A DNA stretch of 64,000 bases. Origin: Iris pallida (Eukaryota > Streptophyta > Magnoliopsida > Asparagales > Iridaceae). The notes below the pieces were generated by a model. The model was not told where the DNA came from, did not search any database, and saw nothing but the letters and a program-made list of their open reading frames with translations. Position 1 is the first letter of the stretch; the number at the start of each line of letters is the position of its first letter. A program made the translations under genes and the position numbers. Below are positions 59,818 through 64,000 of the stretch, in pieces. The stretch spans positions 15,791,371-15,855,370 of the forward strand of contig JANAVB010003400.1 of assembly GCA_029216955.1 (NCBI GenBank), read 5' to 3'.

Positions 59818-61270
59818 TGGAGAAGATCAGGGAGGCACAGTCTACAGATGAGAGCCTTCGCAGACTTTGAGTCCAGGCGTTAGCTGGATTGCTGGATGAC
59901 TTCACGATAGCAGAGGATGGATCCTTAAGGCATGGCAGCCGATTGTACGTGTCGAAGGGAGAGCTGGTAGAGGCAGTCTTGCAGGAGGCGCACCGATCGA
60001 GATATTCTATTCACTCTGGTGCTAACAAGATGTACCGTGACTTGCGGGAACATCTTTGGTGGCACGGGATGAAGAGGGATGTATCACGTTTCATCTCGAG
60101 ATGCCTAGTTTGCCAGCAGGTCAAGGCGGAGCGCCAGAGGCCAGCTGGTTTGTTGCAGCCGTTACCCATTCCCGAGTGGAAGTGGAAACATATTACGATG
60201 GACTTCGTCTCAGGGCTTCCTCGTTCCCAAGGAGGGAGGATGCCATTTGGGTCATCGTGGACAGGCTGACGAAGTGTGCGCACTTCATACCCTTCAAGGT
60301 GGAGCTTTCCACCGAGAAGTTGGCGGAGCTATACATGCAGCAGATAGTTCGCCTACACGGAGTGCCGGTGAGCATCGTGTCAGACAGAGACAACAGATTC
60401 ACATCCCACTACTTGAGGAGCTTGCAGGAGGAGTTGGGCAGCAGGCTCAAGTTCAGTACGACATACCACCCGCAGACAGATGGGCAGTCCGAGAGGACGA
60501 TACAGACACTGGAGGATATGCTGAGGACCTGCGTGCTGGACTTCGGAGGATCATGGGAGAGCCATCTGCACTTGGTAGAGTTTTCATACAACAACAGCTA
60601 CCAAGCCAGTATCGGTTTGTCTTTTTTCGAGGCGCTATATGGACGACGATACCGTACACCGCTCTTTTGGGATAATGTTGGAGACAGAGTTATGCTTGGG
60701 CCAGAGATGATCACAGATGCAGCAGAGAAGGTCGGGATGATCAGAGACAGGCTCAGAGTAGCTCAGGACAGGCAGAAACACTGGGTTGATGCTAGTCGCA
60801 GGCCGATAGAGTTCGCAGACGGTGATATGGCGCTAGTGAAGATATCACCTACTAGAGGGACGATCCGGTTCGGACGAGGAGGGAAGCTGAGCCCCAGATA
60901 CATCAGGCCGTTCGAGGTACTTGGCAGGATCGGAGAGGTAGCTTACAGGGTTGTACTTCCACCCAATCTAGCAGGAGTTCACGACGTCTTTCACGTATCT
61001 CAGCTGAGGAGATATGTTCCAGACCCCAGTCATGTGCTAGATCATTCAGAGTTGGAGGTCGGACCGAGCCTTACAGTTTCTAAGCAGCCAGTGGAGATAT
61101 TAGAAAGGAGAGAGAAGAGGCTGAGGAACAAGGTTATACCCCTAGTACGAGTAGCTTGGAGCCGTCACTCTCCAGGTGAATCTACTTGGGAGAGGGAGTC
61201 GGACATGAGGGAGAGATACCCTTACCTGTTCGATCCAACCGTTGCGAGGGAACCACCCGTTCCCGCTTGA
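59818..61270 (+). pseudogene. Gypsy integrase with C-terminal chromo-like tail
   Basis: Begins after a frameshift and an in-frame TGA (59868; CGA-to-TGA decay fits). An H2C2 zinc-binding part ([11 protein letters not shown] to CLVCQQVK) is followed by a core with D in MDFVSGL, D in VSDRDNRF and E in [12 protein letters not shown] frameshift at about 60235 separates the first Asp from the rest. The tail has [13 protein letters not shown] and [18 protein letters not shown], typical of plant Ty3/Gypsy ends and possibly a degenerate chromodomain. The stop is at 61268. Confidence 0.92.
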
Positions 61271-61382
61271 TACCTTAGAGGTTAGTTTCGATCGCAGCCT
61301 TAGTCATTTTGTTGCATTACTTGCTATGTTAGAATATTGTAGGGTCTTCAATCCTTATGAATTTCGAGGACGAAATTTTTTC
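61271..61382 (+). other. Gypsy 3' untranslated zone
   Basis: Short stretch ending ATTTCGAGGACGAAATTTTT, a motif shared with both LARDs ahead of the polypurine tract. Confidence 0.6.
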
Positions 61383-61396
61383 AAGGAGGGAAGACT
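61383..61396 (+). other. Gypsy polypurine tract
   Basis: AAGGAGGGAAGACT, right before TGTAAGCCC. Confidence 0.65.
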
Positions 61397-62238
61397 TGTA
61401 AGCCCTTATTTTTCAAATTTTATTTTAATTAGTGTTAATTAATTTTTAATGTCAATTTTAGCCTTAAAATAATTATTTAGATTTTTAGAAATTTTTCTAG
61501 AATTTTTAAATGATTTTTAAATGAGTTTTAAAATACAAAAATATTAATTTGTAATTTTCTAAATTGTTTTAAATATCATTCTGTAATTTTTAGATTTGTT
61601 TTTATATCAGTATGCAATTAGTAAAATGTTTTAAAGTGTGGAATGCAAATTGTATTTTGCATTTAGCTACTGTTAGGGGCCATTGTGTAAATTCCTAAAC
61701 TATGGGGGCCAAATTACAAAACCCTATTCTATCCACCTCCGACGACCAGCCCCCCCGACTGCCCGACGACCCCACCGACGCTGCCCCCGCTATTTTCGGC
61801 CAGCGCACAGCCCTCCCGACCGCCCTAACTAGCCTATAAAACTTCCCTCTCTTCCCCAGACCTGATCCTAACCCTAAATCCTCCCCAGCCACCCACAACC
61901 GCCCCATCTTCTCCACTTAAAACCTGCCGCAACCCTAACTCCGACGAACGCTCGTCCAGCCCCACGACGAGCGCCACCGCCCGCAACCACCATCCTCCGA
62001 TGCGCCTCGACGAGCTGAGTGCAGCGCCACCCGAGCGCCGCCTCGCCGACGTCTCCTCAACCCGCCAGCACCCTCGAAATCCCCCTTCGACGACCGGACA
62101 TGTGAGTAGCAGTGTTAAATCGTGTCGTATGAGGCTCGTATCCACATATGTTGTTTGCCGTGTCCTAGCGAGCACGAGTGTGGAACTGGACACGTGAAAC
62201 TCGTGTCGTGCGTGTCGAAATCGACCCGGACACGTAGA
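61397..62238 (+). repeat. Gypsy 3' LTR, truncated after 842 bp
   Basis: Matches 41296-42137 up to CGGACACGTAGA and then stops. The 5' LTR goes on for another 3 kb. Confidence 0.9.
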
Positions 62239-62452
62239 TTTGGAGACGGAGTTCTATTCAGGTGAAGGGTTACAACCTCGGTCCTTGTTTGGTTTAAGGG
62301 TTGTGACCTGACTACTTGAATGGTTCCCTCGTACTCCACTATGACTGTTGTTATTCTTTATTACCAAGCTCTTTTGTAACTGCTTAATATATATTTTCTG
62401 ATGTGTTGGTTTTAGTTCTTAAGTGAAGCCTCCTTTGTGGCACTTGCTCTTT

Positions 62453-62468
62453 CTGGGATCTGACCCAG
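62453..62468 (+). other. Conserved LTR hairpin, copy 3
   Basis: CTGGG-ATCTGA-CCCAG in the same flanks as the hairpins at 20733 and 23540, with a different stem sequence. Confidence 0.5.
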
Positions 62469-63007
62469 CTGGTTTTGTGTGGCCAGATTTCGGAGCAGCT
62501 TTAGAGGATCTACCAACCTTCCAACCCGATGGTGACCCTCAGGAGTGACCAGGCAACGAGTGGGTTTATTTTGCTCTCCCACTCTATTGTAAAAATTCTA
62601 TTTTGAGGCGTTTAGCCGGCGAGCACCTGTTAGCTCGTATTGTATACCTTATTATTGTCTGCCTACGGGCTGTAGCATGATTGACAGATCCTAGGGTTGA
62701 TCATGTATGACTAAACTCTTGCTAGTCCTCACATTTTGTAACGACTAGCTTCATGATCAGCTGAATATGTAATGTTTGGGACGCCTTATTATTGTATATT
62801 TGGTAATCTTACATCTTGTAACTTTACTTGCTTGCTTGAGATTGAGACAATTAGGCTTGTTATTGACCATATGAGACTGATAGATTGTAGTTAAACCCTC
62901 ATATATCTAGACAGCCGTGACCGTATAGTGGGATGGATTCCATTTCATTATACGTAGCTGGCTATGTATGCCCCCGCTTTCCAGTATTCTGGTTCTGGGG
63001 CGTTACA

Positions 63008-63034
63008 TGGTTTAAGTGGTGGCCCATGCAGGTC
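63008..63034 (+). other. Primer-binding region of the right-edge Gypsy element
   Basis: TGGTTTAAGTGGTGGCCC then ATGCAGGTC directly follows the LTR. Confidence 0.5.
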
Positions 63035-63187
63035 TTGTAAATCAAGATATGTGAGGGTTTACTGAATAGATGTCTCAATCAGCACTCGTCCTTGATCGCT
63101 GTCCGACTCTTCTAATCCCTGAGATTTTCGACCTGATCACATGCTTGTATCGTTGATCTGTATTGGTCCTTCCTTATTGTTCCCTAT

Positions 63188-64000
63188 GTCGTCTTCTTCA
63201 GCGGCATTGTTCCTGGAACTGCCGATCAGCAAGACGAAGCGCTTCCCGTGGACCAGCAGTGACAAGAAGACCAGGCCCAGCACTCAGGAGCAGCCTCCCG
63301 GGCTATGCCTTCCGGAGATCCAGAACCCCCGGTGCAGTCAGCCCAGCCCGCGAGGCAGGATGATGGAGCCTTGGTGGGACTTATCAGGGAGTTGCATGCG
63401 TCACAGGATCGTCGAGGAGATGCCTTGTATCAGGCAGTGGCAGATGCTCTAGGAAGAGGTGGACATCATGGGAGCAGTACAGCGAACAGTTTCAAGCGCC
63501 TGAACCCTCCATTCTTTGATGGCAGCGAAGACGCTATCGCTGCTGATGCGTGGCTTCAGGATACAGAGGTGATATTGGAAACAGGAAAGACCCCAGAAGA
63601 TGAGAAGGTGGCCGTAGTGCGCCTGCAGTTATTAGATCTAGCCCGCAGCTGGTGGGCGGCTCAGGCCGTTGGACTAGCGATGCCTATTGCTTGGACAGTA
63701 TTCCGAGAGAGGTTCCGGACCAAGTACTTCGATGCGGTGGCTCGGTATGATCTGCAGACCAAGTTCACCAATTTGAAGCAGATGGGCAGGACGGTGGGTA
63801 TGCGACCGAGTTTTCTAGGCTTAGTCGGTTTGCTCCCACCTTGGTGGCAACCGAGTTCGATAGAGCCCAGTGGTTTCAACAGGGACTCCACCTGGAGATT
63901 TTGCTGACAGTAGAGCAGTTCGAGCATCAGACTTTTGATGCGGTATTGAGGGCAGCTAGGAGGCATGAGTATACCTCCCAAAGGATTGTGGACAGGACCG
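63188..64000 (+). pseudogene. Gypsy gag, partial and frameshifted
   Basis: The start is unclear, as frames switch at about 63190-63305. From 63305 a gag core is open: FKRLNPPFFDG, DAWLQDTEVIL, a WWAAQA word and WTVFRERFRTKYF. A one-base loss near 63797 shifts the frame; the gag sequence continues in another frame (EFSRLSRFAP, then RRHEYTS) to the window edge. This is the retrotransposon gag domain. It differs from the gag at 45366, so this is a separate family. Confidence 0.85.

Larger units (their letters stand above)
62239..64000 (+). mobile_element. Ty3/Gypsy element, 5' truncated, runs off right edge
   Basis: The last 769 bp of an LTR (to GGGGCGTTACA at 63007), a primer block and gag. 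The LTR part is colinear with the end of the LARD LTR at 28300-29176 (modules AAGGGTTACAACC, CCTTTGTGG, CGAGCACCTG, TACGTAGCTGGCT). Its start is missing, replaced by the truncated LTR at 61397-62238. Confidence 0.85.

Overview
This is a nuclear segment of a large, repeat-rich flowering-plant genome. Long-LTR Ty3/Gypsy elements, Ty1/Copia elements, a PIF/Harbinger transposon with plant-type introns, and one small plant membrane-protein gene support this. The species cannot be told from the sequence; a monocot is only a guess. I found no rRNA, tRNA, CRISPR or bacterial features. About nine tenths of the window is transposon DNA stacked by successive insertion, and target-site duplications (TSDs) allow much of the stacking order to be read.

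Layout. 1-3110: minus-strand Gypsy-type LTR running off the left edge. 3111-4768: 3' part of a related plus-strand LTR rich in TTGAC words. 4772-10359: minus-strand Copia LTR split by a complete 5177-bp PIF/Harbinger transposon (5018-10194, TSD TTA) whose transposase and Myb-like genes both appear intact. 10373-29607: a Ty1/Copia element (TSD GATAT). A non-autonomous long-LTR element (17242-29176, TSD ACTAC) lies in its 3' LTR, and a 3.07-kb solo LTR (21017-24087, TSD ATACT) lies in that element's 5' LTR. 29613-33478: the only gene-like island, with one predicted three-pass membrane protein on the minus strand (29797-30219) and small MITE-like elements. 33484-36302: a solo LTR (TSD CAAAT) split by a truncated Gypsy LTR. 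36800-38825: another solo LTR (TSD GGGTG). About 38900-41295: remnants of a minus-strand Copia element and a minus-strand hAT transposase. 41296-62238: a Ty3/Gypsy element whose gag-pol is split by a second non-autonomous long-LTR element (46257-57582) and whose 3' LTR is cut off. 62239-64000: a further Gypsy element, with the end of its 5' LTR and part of its gag gene.

How the parts relate. The two non-autonomous elements keep LTRs, the post-LTR primer region and a polypurine tract but no gag-pol, so they must have been mobilised in trans. The element at the right edge has an LTR homologous to that of the 17-29 kb element and carries gag, making it a candidate helper family. The Copia and Gypsy polyproteins here are dead (stops, frameshifts, lost active-site residues). 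The Harbinger genes are the only transposition genes that look functional. The most unusual signals are a compensatory hairpin shared by three LTR families, a roughly 21-copy repeat just inside one Harbinger end with matching units near the other end, and a GCCGCATG word repeated about 26 times in one LTR.
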